A stretch of 64,000 nucleotides of DNA from Hyaloraphidium curvatum (lineage: Eukaryota; Monoblepharomycota; Hyaloraphidiomycetes; Hyaloraphidiales; Hyaloraphidiaceae): contig JAIVFI010000028.1 of the NCBI GenBank assembly GCA_025558095.1, positions 543,113-607,112 of the forward strand, read 5' to 3'. Below the pieces are notes generated by a model. It ran no database searches. It saw only the letters and a program-made list of their open reading frames with translations, and had not been told where the DNA came from. Shown here in pieces: positions 32,208 to 43,000 of this stretch (the stretch's first letter is position 1; each line of letters opens with the position of its first letter). A program made the translations under genes and the position numbers.

Positions 32208-33775
32208 GGCGTTTTTGGCAGGAGGGAGCACGGTGTGGGAATGGCGTCGGCGATTTTGGAGTTGCGGGGTCGGCGGGATCGCGCGGGCGGTTAGCCGACC
32301 CCCCGGCGCACGCTCTGGCGAGCAGTCAGGTGGGCTGCAAATCGCGGGCTCGTATCGCAATGCGGACAACGGAATGCGCCTGCCGCGGGGGCTTTCGCTG
32401 CCATGCGGCGTGGGATGCTCGGAGTTGGGCGGCTGGGGCGGTGCGTGTGCGGCATGTCGGACCGTGGGCCGCCTGGTGCGTCCGTGTCGGCGGCCGCGGG
32501 TGTGAGCCATCGGGCCGACGCTGGAAGTCGCTCGGTTTCTCTGGGAACGCGTCGGAGAAAGTGAGGGCCGAGGGCGACGTCAAGCGCACCGGACCTTCGT
32601 CGCCCGGTGCGTTCAGGGCATCTCGCGGGGAGGCAGAGGTGGGCGAAGCCACATCCGGAAGACGCTGAAGTACGAGAGCACTAGTAAGCCAGCGTAGTGG
32701 CGGCCTCGGTCTCGGTCGGCCTATTGTGTCGTTGATCTGGGGTTGACTGGAATGGGCGGGCGGATTGGGCGAAGGAGAGCCAGAGATGATCACGACGCCT
32801 CGATGCTCCGATTTCCGTCCTCTGAAGGTCAAACGGTGCAGCGGGAGGCGTCTGTTCGCGGCCGAAGGCTATACCGGCGATGCCCGGTGGGGAACGACGG
32901 GCGAATCGGAGGGCAGAACATGTGTACGCGACGCCCGCTCCGGCTTTCCGGGCCCGTCTTCAAGGCCCCGTGAAGGGCAAGTACGGCGAAAGAATTGCGT
33001 GGGACTGGTGGCAAATGCTGCGCGCCGCGCAAAAGAAGGTCCGGAGATGCGGCGATGCGCGCGGACCGAGCCGGCGCCCTCGAGCTGGCGGGCATGTCCG
33101 GGACGAGGAGAGGGAGTTCCGTCTGGACCAGATGGAATGCGAGCGCGGCTCAAGCACACCTCGGGGGATCCCCGGCGGCGAAGAAGCCGCCGCGCGCCTA
33201 GCCGCCCGCCGTCCCTGAGGCCTAACCCTTTCGGACCGCCGGCATCGTGGCTTCCCGCGACTTGGGTGGTGTCATTCTCCTCGCGCTCTCCATCGGGTCG
33301 CTGTCGTTCCAACGCCTGATGGCCCGGGTTAGTTGGGGATCCTCGGTCGCGAACCCCGAACCCCGGGCGCAGGGACAGGCGGCCCGAAGGGACAACCGGT
33401 CGGCCCCTCAACTGCCCATGCGACCGGTATCGCGTGCCCATCACGTTCGGAAGCGATCGGCACTTTTTCGCCCATGCGGATCGCGGCGGGCCGGGGATGG
33501 CCGCGGGGATCGGTGGGTAAACCGAGGTCGGCACCGGGCCTGGACCCGGGACGCTCGAGCGAGGGAGACAGCGGATCGGCGGCCGCGGACCGCACCGAGT
33601 GCCCGGTTCCACGGGCCATCCATCTGTGCTGAGTGTGCCTGCGGTTCCGGCCGGCGGTGCGCTGCGGGGCCGGGGGGCCCGGCGGGATCGGGTGGATCGA
33701 CAGGCGGCTCTAGGGACCTCCGCGGTCGGCGGCGGTCGGCAGTGGTTCGTCCGAAACCTCCCGCCCGCCGGCACG
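32208..33775. other. Long intergenic stretch before the transcription factor; possible missing exons
   Basis: 1.57 kb. A plus-strand frame around 33,010-33,060 reads AAQKKVRRCGDARG, faintly like part of a fungal zinc cluster, but the paired cysteines are missing. I see no gene I can support. If the transcription factor has an upstream exon with its DNA-binding domain, it should lie here. Confidence 0.35.
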
Positions 33776-35766
33776 ATGTTCTCTGTGGCCGGCACGCCCG
33801 TGAGGACGTGGTCGGGCCAGTCGCCGAGCAATGCCGGCCTCCAGGTGCCGCTGCGGCGGCCGCGGTCGGTGTCGCCGGGCGCCCACCGCTGGGAGGACCT
33901 GGTGCCGATGGCCGCGGAGTACCACCGCCGCAACTCGCTGGCCGCCGATCGGGAGGGCGATCGGGAGTTCGATCGGGACGGCGGCGAGAGGCCGGCGTCG
34001 GACCCCGGGGCCGGCCCTCTCTCCTCCCTCCTCCGCCCGATGGTCCCGCGCCCGCCGGGGCCGCCGCCCGCCCCCGCCATCGCCGGCTGCTCTCCAACGG
34101 AGCTGCTGTTCTCCTCCATCGCCAACTACTTTGAACACGCGCACGTGCTGGTGCCGCTCGTGCACCGCCCGTCGTTCGAGGACGCACTCCGGGGCCGCCC
34201 GACGCCGTACTCGCCCCCCGGCGGCTCCCCGCGCAAGCCCCTCGCCCTGTTCTACGCCCTCGCCGCATCGGGCTCCCGGTGGCTCCCCCTCGGCACCGAG
34301 GTCGAGCGGCAGCGGTTCGGGCGGTGGTGCTGCGACCGCGCCCGGGACGCTCTGCAGGGCCCGGGGGCGTGGGACGGCCTCGAGGGGGCGCAGGCGTCGG
34401 CGCTTTTGGTGTCGATCATGATGATCGCCGGCGCGGCGGGCTCCGCGGCCCCCTTGGTCCGAGCATCAGCGGCCTCGTGCGAGGCGAGCTTCGCACAACT
34501 GCCCCCCGGGGGCCCGGGGACGCCCGAGGACTGGGTCACCAGGGAAATCGTCGTGCGCACGCGCATCGTCATTGCATCGTACGTGCAGGCGCTGGCGTAC
34601 TACGCCGGGCGCGACGCCGGCCCGCAGTACTTTTCCCCCGGCTCCGTCTTGCTCCTGCCCTGCAGCGACGCCTACTTCGACCACCGCGACCCGCGCGCGG
34701 CGTTCGAGCGGCTGGCATGGACCTCGGGCCCTCGCGAAGTATCGCTGGCACCGGGGTGGGCCGCCGCGGCATCCGCCAACCGCACATTGGCCTCGCAGGG
34801 GTTCGAAGCGGGCAGCGTGATGTGCCTCCTCCTGCTGAACCTGCACTCCCGCTCCCTACTGCTCCCCCTCCTCCGGGCCCACGCATCCGGCACGGCGGTG
34901 GCGGACCCGCAGGCCGCAAAGTACGACTGCGTCTCGCTCTCGTGCATCTGCGCGCCGCCCGACCCGCCCCCGGGCCTGCTCACGTCGCCCGACACGGCGT
35001 TCGCGCACCCGGGGCACGCCAAAGCCGCGCTGCAGTACCTGCTGTGCTCGGAATGCCACGCCGTCGAGGCGCTGCTGGCGGGGGGTTTCGTGTCCTCCGC
35101 CTGCGCGAGGGCGGCAAGGGTCGCCGCGGCGCTCGAGTCGCTCCTGGCATCGGACCCCGAGGGTACCTTTGCCCACGCAGCATTGCTGCCCGGCGCGTTC
35201 AAGGTCGGCAACCTGATGCTCGCTCAGTTCAAGGAGCTGGACGACCTGCACGCGCCCCCCTTGGAGGCGCCGGCGGCGGCGGAGGAGCGCAGGAGGCGGA
35301 GGAGCGAGATGGCGCGGGCGGCGGGGACGGTGATGCGGTTTTTGGAGGCGCTGGCGGGGGGTTACGGCCTGCAAAGTGGGTGCTCTGCGTGGATGGTTTA
35401 CGTTGCATCCAGCTGACGCGCATCCGTTCCGTGTCCGCAGTGCGCGCCGTGGCCAAGGTATTTTCCGACGCCATGCGCGAGGCCGGCGTCTCCCCGACCT
35501 CCCCGCTGGCCCCCGCCCCGCTTCCCACGCCTCCGGCCGAGGACGCCCTCCTCCTCTCCGAACCGCACCTCTCCCCCTCCCCCGACGGGGACAGGTTCTT
35601 CGCGCAGGCGCTCGCATCCGGGGGCATCGCGGCCGCCGTGGGCAGCGCGGTGGCGGGGGCGATGGAGCCGGGGGGGAGGGAGGGACCGGGGATGGGGGCA
35701 AGGTGGGAGGCGAGGGCGAGGGGCAAGATGACGCGGATGGTGGGGGTGGATGTCAGGGAGGGGTGA
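33776..35766 (+). CDS. Fungal-specific transcription factor domain protein
   Basis: Two exons, 33776-35375 and 35441-35766, give 641 residues (donor GTGGGT). The middle domain is the one found in Gal4-type regulators: LLFSSIANYFEHAHVLVPLVHRPSFEDAL, KPLALFYALAASGSRWLP, EGAQASALLVSIMMIAG, and further helical blocks to about residue 420. In known members this follows an N-terminal Zn2Cys6 DNA-binding domain, which I cannot find: upstream of the first Met the same frame is open to 33,599 but has no cysteine cluster. The protein may lack DNA binding or an upstream exon was missed. Likely a nuclear regulator; its target genes are unknown. Confidence 0.8.
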
Positions 35767-36444
35767 TGGCGGGCACGGGGGATGGGGGATGCGAAGTGTA
35801 TGACGGGCGAAATGTACAAGTTGTCCGGTCGGCCATCCGTTGGCGCGTGTGCCGTGCTGCTGTCCGGTAACGCTCCGCGATCGAGTCGCCCGTCGGTCAC
35901 GCTGGATGGAAAACGGGAAGGACGATTACGCGGTCCCATCCGGCCCGCGTTCCCACCATTCCCGCGTCCCTGCGGCCGAAGACGGGGAGGCGGAACCGCA
36001 CGCCACCGGCACGGAAGGACCGCGGACGAACCCCGCCCCACCCAACCACCGCCCGGCTGCCCGGCCCTTCGGTGCACGCCGGAGCCCGGTCGAGCTTCCA
36101 GGACGATTACCGGGACAATGGAAGCCTGATTGAGGTCCCGTGCGGCGGCACGGTGCACGCAGGCGACTTCGGATCCTCCCGAAAGATTAGGCTTCGGGGA
36201 CCGCGTCCCAACGTCCCGAGGACCCACGAGCTGCGGACGCACCCACGGCACGGAGGAGCATCTAGGTGACACCGGATTCCCCGCGTCAATTCACGCACAT
36301 CCTCAACTGTTTTCGGGTTAGGCGGCCGGCACGCTTAGTGCGGCAATCGTGTTGGGCCCGCTGCGTCCCAAGGACGGGATTTTGGCTCGTCGGCGGCAAA
36401 CCGGCCGCACCGACGCCCCTGCGGTCCCCGCAACTCCAAACACA
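35767..36444. other. Intergenic, no gene seen
   Basis: 678 bases, no coding bias or motif recognised. Confidence 0.4.
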
Positions 36445-36867
36445 ATGCCCCTGCCTCGCAGTACCGCGATGACGTGCTCCGCGCCCCCGCTGCCCTCCCC
36501 GCCGCCGTGCGGGTGCGACAACGCCGGCGGCGTGTTCTGCCTCGCGTGCCTGCCCGCCTTCTCCCTGCCCGCGCCGCCGGAGCCCCTCCCGCGGCCTCGG
36601 CACGGTGCCGCAAGCACACTGCGCGCGGCGACGCCTCCGCGCTCCGCGCCGCACGTCTCGCTGCCGCCGTTCCGCAAGGGCCGTGCGGCGTCGGCCGGCA
36701 CGGCGGGCTGGGCGCCCGGGACCAGGTGGGAGGCGGACCAAGGGTTGCTCGCGGACGCTTTTGCCGCCTTCTGGGCGGGCTGGGACTACGGGCCCGTCGG
36801 GGTCGGAACGTCGGGGGAGAGGAGGCCGTCCGCCGTGGCGGAGGAGGTGGCCGTCGGCGGGTGTTAG
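36445..36867 (+). CDS. Hypothetical Pro/Ala-rich protein
   Basis: 140 residues starting MPLPRSTAMTC. Third positions are nearly all G or C, as in the confirmed genes, so I keep it as a gene. It has a Cys-containing start (CGCDNAGGVFCLACL), a Pro-rich centre and an aromatic end LLADAFAAFWAGWDYG. There is no signal peptide. A faint likeness of the end to the LPDLKNFWAG motif of the PP1-docking family is too weak to use. No known family. Confidence 0.42.
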   Translation: MPLPRSTAMTCSAPPLPSPPPCGCDNAGGVFCLACLPAFSLPAPPEPLPRPRHGAASTLRAATPPRSAPHVSLPPFRKGRAASAGTAGWAPGTRWEADQGLLADAFAAFWAGWDYGPVGVGTSGERRPSAVAEEVAVGGC

Positions 36868-37515
36868 ATTTGGACCAAGTGAAGGACGGGCTGGAGACAT
36901 GGTCGAGGACAGTGAGGCGCCGACAGTGAGGCGCCGATTGGAAAGAAACGTTCGCCGGACGAGGGGCGTAGATGCCTAGGAGGCGCCGCCCGGGGGAAGG
37001 TCAGAGTTGTATACCACGGATGAGATGAACTTGCTGCTATCTGACTGGACACCTCGCCCAAAAGCCTCTTATTCACCTCGCCGCCAGTGTCCCAGTGCCC
37101 GTTCCCTCCATATAGTCCCATGTGCCTTGCAATGCCGAACGTTCCAGTCCCGAAGACCATGGTGGCGTCAACGGCATGGCCGGTCCGAGCGGTAGCCAAG
37201 ACACGACACCGTCCAAGAACGACCGCGGAGACGAGGGTTGACGGCGCGCGGCACGACGAAAGTGCCATTGCGTTGGAAATTGCTGGTCCTCGGCCAATTT
37301 GGCGAGCACAGGGACCAGCGGGGCCTTTCGGGTTCTGGCGAACTCCGATTCCGCCGTCCCGCCCGCGCGCCACACGGGCCTTCCGCATCCCCGCCGCATC
37401 TCCAAACACGCCGGCGGGGAGGCCATAAAGCCCGTGAGCTGCCCGGTCGTCGCCCAACCGACCCAGCACCGACCCCAAGAAGCCGAAAGACCCCATCGTC
37501 CAGCTGCCCGCCGCC
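36868..37515. other. Intergenic, no gene seen
   Basis: 648 bases upstream of the alpha/beta hydrolase. Nothing recognised. Confidence 0.4.
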
Positions 37516-38511
37516 ATGCCCTCCCCCGTCGGTCCATCCACCGCAACGCCGCGCCGCTTCGTGACCTCCGACGAGTGGTTCGCCGGCGGCCTCCGCATCC
37601 CCTACGACCCCGTCACCCGCGCCGTTCCCTCCCACCCCACACCGGGCGCCGTGCAGGCGTGGATCCGGCTCTCCCCCGCCGCCTCGACCGCCGCACTGGG
37701 GGCAAGGTGGACGACCCTCCTCGGCGGCTACCCGGTCGGCTCGTACGACTACGCCCAGGCAGAGCCGCTGCTCGAGAAGGCATTGCCGGGCGTCCCCAAG
37801 GTCTTTGTGGAGTTCCTCGGGATGGGCGGGTCCGATCCCGCGCCGGGCGGGTACGCCTACGGGATCGCGGAGCGGGCCGACCTCGTGCGCGCGGTGTGGG
37901 CGCACCTCGGCATCCGGCGCACTTCCGTGGTGGCGTTCGATTTTTCGACGCTGTCGGTGATGGAGCTGCTCAACCGGCAGGAGCACGGCGGCCGGGGGAC
38001 GGAGATCGATGCGGTGTTCGGGGCCAACGGGGGTTGGTTCACCGACGCGCACACCCACCCGATCATGACCACCCCGGTTCTCAACTCCGCCTTGGGGGGC
38101 GGGATGGTCTGGGCCACGGGCAAGAGCTTCGGGCTCTTCAAGTTCGTGTGGAACAGGATCGCGAAGGTGACGGAAAAGCCCCTGCCGGACGAGCAGCTGA
38201 GGAGCTACAGGGACGCGATCGCGCGGAGCGGGGGAGGAGCGTTCCTCCACCTCGGCTCCGGCTTCGTCGACGAACACAAGGCCGGAGGGGCCCGCTGGGA
38301 CTTTGCGCGGGTGTTTGCCGAGCACGGGGGCAAGGTGCGGTTCACTGTTGCGGGGAGCGAGAAGGACCCGTACGAGCCGCGGCAGGTGGATGCGGCGGAG
38401 AGCAGGTTGGCGAAGAGGGGTGTGGCGATAAGGAGGTTCCCGGGGGGGCATTCGGTGCCGTGCGAGCATCCGGAGCTGTTTGTGAAGGCGGTGGTCGAGG
38501 CGACCGCGTGA
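37516..38511 (+). CDS. Alpha/beta-hydrolase-like protein with unusual nucleophile elbow
   Basis: 331 residues, single exon. The fold is suggested by KVFVEFLGMGGSDPAP (the oxyanion-hole and G.G.S loop), AYGIAERADLVRAVWAHLGIRRTSVVAFDFSTLSVMELL, WDFARVFAEHGGKVRFTVAGSEKDP and RRFPGGHSVPCEHPELF, the last being the usual catalytic His loop. Where active members have G-x-S-x-G, this protein has VVAFDFSTL, so Ser144 would lack the flanking glycines. It may be a non-hydrolytic relative or use another residue. No signal peptide. Upstream of an HpnB-like transferase on the same strand, with 328 bp between. Confidence 0.72.
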   Translation: MPSPVGPSTATPRRFVTSDEWFAGGLRIPYDPVTRAVPSHPTPGAVQAWIRLSPAASTAALGARWTTLLGGYPVGSYDYAQAEPLLEKALPGVPKVFVEFLGMGGSDPAPGGYAYGIAERADLVRAVWAHLGIRRTSVVAFDFSTLSVMELLNRQEHGGRGTEIDAVFGANGGWFTDAHTHPIMTTPVLNSALGGGMVWATGKSFGLFKFVWNRIAKVTEKPLPDEQLRSYRDAIARSGGGAFLHLGSGFVDEHKAGGARWDFARVFAEHGGKVRFTVAGSEKDPYEPRQVDAAESRLAKRGVAIRRFPGGHSVPCEHPELFVKAVVEATA

Positions 38512-38839
38512 TCGCGATGGAGGACCAAGGGCAAAAACGGCAAAGTCAGGGAGGAAAAACGGCAGATGCTGCTTCATGCACATGTTATAGCTCAGTGCGT
38601 GCAACGGAGAGCGAACCTCCTTGCGCCCACCACGGGCCTGTAGTCCCAGTCCAAGGCACCCATACCGATCCCATGCCGCGGATCTGCACTAGCCCGATCA
38701 TCTATCGATCGACGCAGGCTCCCGGGAGGATGACCCGCAGAACCTGCGGCGGATGAATTCCGGGCAGACTTGCGGAGGCTCCGGCCGGTCCCGCTTTCCT
38801 TTCCAACCACACCCGTTGACCACACCCCGTTGGGGAGCC
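38512..38839. other. Intergenic, no gene seen
   Basis: 328 bases; contains a TAGCTCAGT string that looks like a tRNA D-arm but no matching T-arm. Confidence 0.4.
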
Positions 38840-39982
38840 ATGGCCACCCTCTCGCACCTGCCCGCGCTCTTCCTCGTGCTCCTCGACGCATCGTTCGCGT
38901 TCCTCACGCGATCCCGCGCGCGGCGCATCGCCCGCATCCCGCGGGGCACCTCGGACGCCACCCTGCGGATCGTCGTTCCGGCGCGCGACGAGGCCGCCAA
39001 CATCGCCGACTGCGTCGAAAGCGCGCTCGCCCAGCGTGTGGCGACACGGGTCGTTGTCGTCGATGACGGCTCGACGGACGGGACGGGCGGTATTGCACGG
39101 GAAGCGGCCGCGGGAGACCCGCGCCTCTCCGTGCTCCGGCTGGAGGGCCCGCCCGAGGGTTGGGCCGGCAAGGCGCACGCTCTACACTGCGGCTCTCAGG
39201 ACGCGACGGAAGACTGGCTGCTCTTTCTGGACGCGGACTGCCGGCTGGGCGACGGCGCCGCCGAGGCCGCCGTCGCCCTTGCGCTGCGGGAAGGCGTCGA
39301 CATGGTCTCGATGGGCGCGTCGCTGAGCGTCCCCTCGATCGCCTGGCCGACGGTGACCCCCGTGGGTCTGCAGCTGATCCTCGGCTCGTACGAGCCCGAC
39401 CCCCCCGCCGGCAGCGACAAGGCGCTGGCGGTGGGCCACTTCATCCTCGTCCGCCGGGCCGCCTACGAGGCCGCGGGCACATACGCCGCCATACGCTCCA
39501 CACGCGCCGACGACGTCGACCTCGCCTCGCTCGTGTGCCGCTCCGGCTCGCGCACGCGGTTCGCGTGGGGCGGGGACCACCTGCGGAGCGCGCAGCAGGC
39601 GACCTGGGGGGAGCTCTGGGCCAGCTGGCGAAAGAGCCTGCACGCGGGGACGCAGGGCAGCGCGGGGCAGCTGCTGTCGGGGGGCGCCTTCTTCCTCGCC
39701 TGGGGCGCGGGGCCGTTCGCCTGTGTCGCGATGGGGTTGCGCGGCAAGGACGCGGTGCTGGCGGGGCTCGGCGCGGCCAGCCTGGCGATCCAGGTGTGGG
39801 GCAAGGCCGCGTGCGATGCGGGGATGCGGCTGCCGTGGTACTGGTGCTTCGCCGCTCCCGTCGCGAGGATCGCGCTGGGCGGCATGATGGTAGACGCAGG
39901 GCTGCGGGCGCTCGCCGGCTCTGCAAGCACGTGGAAGGGCCGCTCGGTGGAGAGCCAAACGCAGACAACCAAGCAGGAGTGA
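38840..39982 (+). CDS. Family 2 glycosyltransferase, HpnB/CrtQ-like
   Basis: 380 residues, single exon, start MATLSHLPALFLVLL. An N-terminal membrane helix is followed by a GT-A domain: LRIVVPARDEAANIADCV, VVVVDDGSTDGT, PEGWAGKAHALH, LLFLDADCRL (DxD), and RADDVDLASLV, then a C-terminal part with two or three hydrophobic helices (AFFLAWGAGPFACVAMGL and AAPVARIALGGMMV). The PEGWAGK...LDAD pattern is that of the bacterial hopanoid-linked HpnB and carotenoid-glycoside enzymes. The sugar and lipid acceptor are not known; a lipid glycosylation role is inferred. Likely of bacterial descent. Confidence 0.85.
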   Translation: MATLSHLPALFLVLLDASFAFLTRSRARRIARIPRGTSDATLRIVVPARDEAANIADCVESALAQRVATRVVVVDDGSTDGTGGIAREAAAGDPRLSVLRLEGPPEGWAGKAHALHCGSQDATEDWLLFLDADCRLGDGAAEAAVALALREGVDMVSMGASLSVPSIAWPTVTPVGLQLILGSYEPDPPAGSDKALAVGHFILVRRAAYEAAGTYAAIRSTRADDVDLASLVCRSGSRTRFAWGGDHLRSAQQATWGELWASWRKSLHAGTQGSAGQLLSGGAFFLAWGAGPFACVAMGLRGKDAVLAGLGAASLAIQVWGKAACDAGMRLPWYWCFAAPVARIALGGMMVDAGLRALAGSASTWKGRSVESQTQTTKQE

Positions 39983-40076
39983 AAGCATATACTCTAGATA
40001 GCCATCAGATCAGCGTTCAACAATACCCATACCCTGCCACCCGCGTCCCAGGTCGGTCTGCGCTAGACCGTCCGCG

Positions 40077-43000
40077 TCACTTGGGCGGCACCAGCTTCTC
40101 CAGCAGCTCCACGAGCTGCTGCGCGTTCAGCGGCTTGGAGAGGAACGAGTCCATCCCGGCTTCCTCGCAGTCCTGGCGGTGCTTCTCCATCGCGTGGGCT
40201 GGAAGCGGGGGAGGTCAGCCGATCGGGCGGGGAGGGAGGAAAGCAGACCCACCCGTGAGGGCCACGATGGGGATGTGCCGTCCAGCCGCGGCGGATCCTA
40301 GCTCGGCACGTCTCTGGCGTTCCGCTGCCCGGATCACTTTCGATGCCTCGACGCCCGACTGCCGGAACGCAGCAGCAAGTCAGCACCCGATCGACAACGC
40401 CCCGGCATCGAGGCCACCCACCATCTCGGGCATCTCCAAATCCATCAGAATCACGTCGAACGGCTGCCCCGCCCCCCCTCCCGGCACCGTCCCCCTCCAC
40501 GCGTCGACCGCCTGCTTCCCCGTCTCGGCCACGGTGGGCGCATGCCCCGCCTTCTCCAGGATCCTCACGCACAGCCGGATGTTGACCGGGTTGTCCTCCG
40601 CCAGGAGCACCCGCAGCGGCCTTTCCGAACGCGGGATCACGGGGCCCGTGATCCGCGCGGGGCCGGGGTCGGGGGCAGCGGTCTCGACGTAGCCCGAGAG
40701 GCGGCCGGTGGAGGAGAGCGCGTCGATGAAACCCGAGGAGAGGTGGCGCGAGGCGGTGGCGTCGATGAAGCCCGTGGTGGGAGAGTTGGGGGAGGTGGGA
40801 TCCGTGCCCGCCCCGGGGATGCCGAGGGAGGCTGCGGGTTCGGGCTCCCCGGCGGGGACGGTGCCGTTGGCGGCCGCCTCGCGGCCTTCGCCGGGCGGAG
40901 GTTTCGCCGCCGCCTGTTCGTCCATCGGCACCGCCCCGATTCCGGCCGGGATCGCCTGGGCGGGCTGCGCGGCCGCTGGATCTGCCTGCCGCGGGCCCGC
41001 CAACCCCGGCGACGGCACCGCCGACGGCGACCCCCTCGGCGTGTCCCTCCTGAACGTCAGCGCCGGAGTCTGGTTGAACGCCAGCTGCATCGCCGGGGAC
41101 ATGAGGTCCCCTAGCCGCGCGGTGAAGTGGAACGAGGACCCGGCGCCGACGGCCGAGTGGCCGATCCACATGTTGCCCCCCATCAGCGTGACGAGGCGCT
41201 TGGAGATGGCGAGGCCCAGGCCGGTGCCACCGAAGGAGCGGGTGATGCTCTGGTCGGCCTGCACAAGGGGGGATCAGCAACGAGGGAGGCGGAAACCTCG
41301 CAGGCCCGTGGGCGCGCCCACCTGGGTGAAAGGGTCGAAGATGCTCCTCTGCATCGCCTCCGCGATCCCCACCCCCGTATCCGTGACCGCGAAGTGCGCC
41401 ACGAAATGGCTCCGCTCCCCCAGCTCCGCCAGCCTCCCCGGCGTCCCCCCGCCGCCCGTGGGCGTGCCCGGCTCCCCGCCCGGCGCGGGGCCCGCCCACC
41501 GCCCGACCTCCACGCGGATCCCGCCCTTCTTGGTGAACTTGAGCGCGTTCCCGACCAGGTTGGTGAGCACCTGGCCCAGGCGGACGGGGTCGCCGACGAC
41601 CTTGGCCGGCACGTCCGGCGACACCGAGACCTCGAGGTACAGGCCCTGCTGCCGCGCGCGCCCGACGCAGGGGCGCACGACGCGGTCGATGCAGTCCTCG
41701 CGGAGGGAAAACGGGATGGTCTCGAGGACGAGCTTGCCCGACTCGACCCGCGAGAAGTCTGCAGCCCCGAGCGCACGTGAGATGGGCGGCGCCGCGGGGC
41801 GGGCCGGGGGGACCCACCGAGGATGTCGTTGACGATCGACAGAAGGTTCTGCGACGAGTACTTGACCGTCTCGATGTACTCCTGCTGCTCAGGCGTCAAC
41901 GGCGTCCCGAGCGCCAGGTCCGTCATGCCGATGATGCCGTTCATCGGCGTCCTGATCTCGTGGGACACTGCACGAAGACGGCGTCAGCCCCTGCACCGAT
42001 GTCGCGGCCGGCGCGCCAACCCACTGGTCGCCAGGAACTCGCTCTTTGCCGCGCTCGCCCTGTCGGCCCTCCTCGCCATCTCCTCCGCGTGCGCCTTGGC
42101 CTCCGCCAGCGCGGCCCTCTGCCGCCTCCCCACCACCCTCGTCCGCTCGCCCGCCTTGAGCGCCGCCCTCCGCGCGTGCAGGAGGGCAAAGGACATGCAG
42201 GTGGTCATGCCCAGGGCGACGGCGTAGTGGGACCACTCCTCGTCCCCCGTCCGCTTCCGCGCGACGGCGAGGAAGGAGACCCAGCACGTGAGCACGTACC
42301 CGCTGGTCCATCGGGCGTCGTAGAAGGAGCACCCAGCGGCGAGGATGACGATCAGGATGTTGGTCGATTGGCGGAGGTCCGTGGCGAGGGAAAAGTGCGC
42401 GGCGCCGTTGCCGAGGCAGACGAGGCCGGCGAAAAAGAGGAGGGGGTTGGCCAGCCACAGCGGGGGGAAGTAGTCGTCGTCGTCGAACTCGCCGTCCGGG
42501 GGCGCGGGCGTGTCGGGTGGGAGATTCAGGCGGGCGGCGCGGCGGGCGTCCATCTCGGCGGCGGAGGAGGCGAGGAAGCGCCAGATCATGAAGCCGATCA
42601 GCGACGAGGCGAGGGCAAAGGCCACCATGAAGTCGCGCATGGGGGGGTTGTCGGCCAGGACGACCACGTGCAGCACCGTGATGCCGAGGTAGACGTAGCC
42701 AATCATCTTGCAGAGGGTGGGGAGGAAGACGAAGATGGCGCGGTTGCCGGCGCCGGCAATGTCGAGCTCCGAGTCGTCGACGGGGCAGTCGAAGCCCTCG
42801 TCGAGGGTCAGGCGCGGCGGGGTGCCGGAACCGCCGGGCACGCGCAGCGACTCGGTCCGCTTCAGGGGGGCGCCGCCGAGCGACGACGAGCTGGTTCGTG
42901 GGAGGGACGGCGGCGTCGGCAGCGCGTGCGAGGGGGCGGCCGCGGGGGCCGGCGGAGACAGCGGCATCTGCGGGGGCGAATCCGGGCCCGGCGCCGCCTT

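Noticed and set aside
33010-33060. Frame AAQKKVRRCGDARG as a zinc-cluster exon
   Set aside because: The paired cysteines of Zn2Cys6 are missing and no donor links it in frame to the gene.
33599-33775. Upstream in-frame extension of the transcription factor
   Set aside because: It begins at GTG, not ATG, has no zinc cluster and lacks coding bias, so the first ATG at 33,776 was used.
38570-38640. tRNA-like TAGCTCAGT (D-arm) string
   Set aside because: No matching GGTTCGA-type T-arm, anticodon stem or acceptor pairing follows at the right distance.
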